From: Gammaproteobacteria bacterium
GTDB lineage: Bacteria > Pseudomonadota > Gammaproteobacteria > Steroidobacterales > SZUA-146
Assembly: GCA_013002925.1 (NCBI GenBank)
Contig: JABDLQ010000275.1
Location: forward strand, 1 to 6,342
Length of the DNA stretch: 6,342 bases
Direction of reading: 5' to 3'
A program made the translations under genes and the position numbers. Each line of letters starts with the position of its first letter. The first letter of the stretch is position 1. Positions 5,941 through 6,342 of the stretch are shown piece after piece. The notes beneath the pieces are model-generated. The model searched no databases. It had not been told where the DNA came from and saw only the letters and a list, made by a program, of their open reading frames with translations.

Positions 5941-6222
5941 GATTTATAATTGGCGGCGCAATTGCCAGGCGTTGTCCCGGTGTATGACCAGCCTCTGCCC
6001 CGCAAAAAACACAACCAAAATGTTGTTTAAAGACGATCGGGGGCCGCACAGCCGCCTCCCGCGCCCGATTTTATCTGAATTTGTGCACCGAAAACGGCAC
6101 AATCACATTTTTAACAATTAGAACGAGTCTTTGACGATGCCCGGTGAGTCAAATGTGATCAGTCAGTTGGTGATGGCGATGAATCCCGTCTGAATGACGC
6201 CGATTCTGACGTGCGGCGCGAT
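5941..6222. other. Non-coding region upstream of mscL
   Basis: 282 bases without a gene on either strand. It contains a hairpin at 6081-6102 and a 9-bp inverted repeat, ATCACATTT (6102-6110) and AAATGTGAT (6151-6159). No good -35/-10 pair for mscL could be recognised: the TATAAA at 5948-5943 lies too close to the ribosome site to be its -10. The mscL promoter presumably lies here but is not identified. Confidence 0.55.
6081..6102. other. Bulged hairpin upstream of mscL
   Basis: TTGTG-(CA)-CCG, an AAAA loop, then CGG-CACAA: 8 paired bases with a 2-base bulge. On the plus strand ATTTTT follows shortly after, but no plus-strand gene ends here. For the minus-strand gene ending at 6223 there is no T-run after the hairpin. 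Its role is unknown. Confidence 0.3.
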
Positions 6223-6342
6223 TCAAATCAGCCGGGAACCATTGCTTACTTTTTGATCAGGCCCGGCCAACACGATGGCACCGTCCTCACGAGCGAAGCC
6301 AGTGACCAGGCATTCAGACCAAAAAGGCCCGATCTTTTTCGG
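6223..6342 (-). CDS. C-terminal 39 codons of an unidentified gene, cut by the window edge
   Basis: The frame is open from the right edge to a TGA at 6225-6223. The visible protein begins PKKIGPFWSECLVTG and ends VSNGSRLI. The spacing of a G-x-F-W, then (V)TG(F), then ED-x-IV-x-AG, then NG-SRLI resembles the last beta-hairpin of HlyD/RND periplasmic adaptor (membrane fusion) proteins, which often end GL..GD.VV..G...V..G..V. That resemblance is by eye and weak. The frame has no start codon in the window. The next gene on the same strand is mscL, 296 bases downstream, so co-transcription is doubtful. Part of a real gene is more likely than not; its family is a guess. Confidence 0.45.
   Translation of the reverse strand, partial: PKKIGPFWSECLVTGFAREDGAIVLAGPDQKVSNGSRLI

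Noticed and set aside
5943..5948. TATAAA on the minus strand as the mscL -10 box
   Set aside because: Transcription would begin within or after the Shine-Dalgarno, and no -35 is found at 16-19 bases.
5927..6049. N-terminal extension of mscL
   Set aside because: MscL proteins start at the MS..EF helix, and the strong GGGAGGAG at 5933-5940 directs translation to 5926.

Overview
The window looks like chromosomal DNA of a gammaproteobacterium, order not determinable. The basis is the close match of its MscL and MnmE motifs to the enteric/gammaproteobacterial forms, moderate GC content, and REP-like palindromes. It holds four complete protein genes and the 3' end of a fifth. No tRNA, rRNA, CRISPR array, transposase or phage gene is visible.

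Layout. 1-278: a nested palindromic element, with perfect 77-bp inverted outer arms around two inverted, diverged REP-like hairpins. 279-730: a long non-coding stretch, AT-rich in its last ~250 bases, with short repeats and a weak promoter candidate. 731-2599 (+): a receiver-GGDEF-EAL cyclic-di-GMP protein with a degenerate cyclase site, a degenerate receiver pocket and an intact EAL phosphodiesterase site. 2600-2842: a convergent gap with some inverted-repeat structure and no clear terminator. 2843-4192 (-): mnmE, the tRNA-modification GTPase. 4193-4247: a 55-bp divergent region. 4248-5456 (+): an alpha/beta hydrolase fused to an OsmC domain. 5458-5496: a strong hairpin between convergent genes. 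5507-5926 (-): mscL. 5927-6222: non-coding. 6223-6342 (-): the C-terminal end of an unidentified gene running off the window.

The genes do not form one pathway. They serve second-messenger turnover (EAL protein), translation fidelity (MnmE), probable peroxide/stress handling (hydrolase-OsmC) and hypo-osmotic shock release (MscL). Every adjacent complete gene pair is convergent or divergent, so no operon is evident. The main points of interest are the nested palindrome at the left edge, the combination of dead signalling domains with an intact EAL domain, and the mnmE/hydrolase intergenic region, where two promoter candidates on opposite strands share overlapping -10 boxes. I found no convincing undescribed multi-gene system here.
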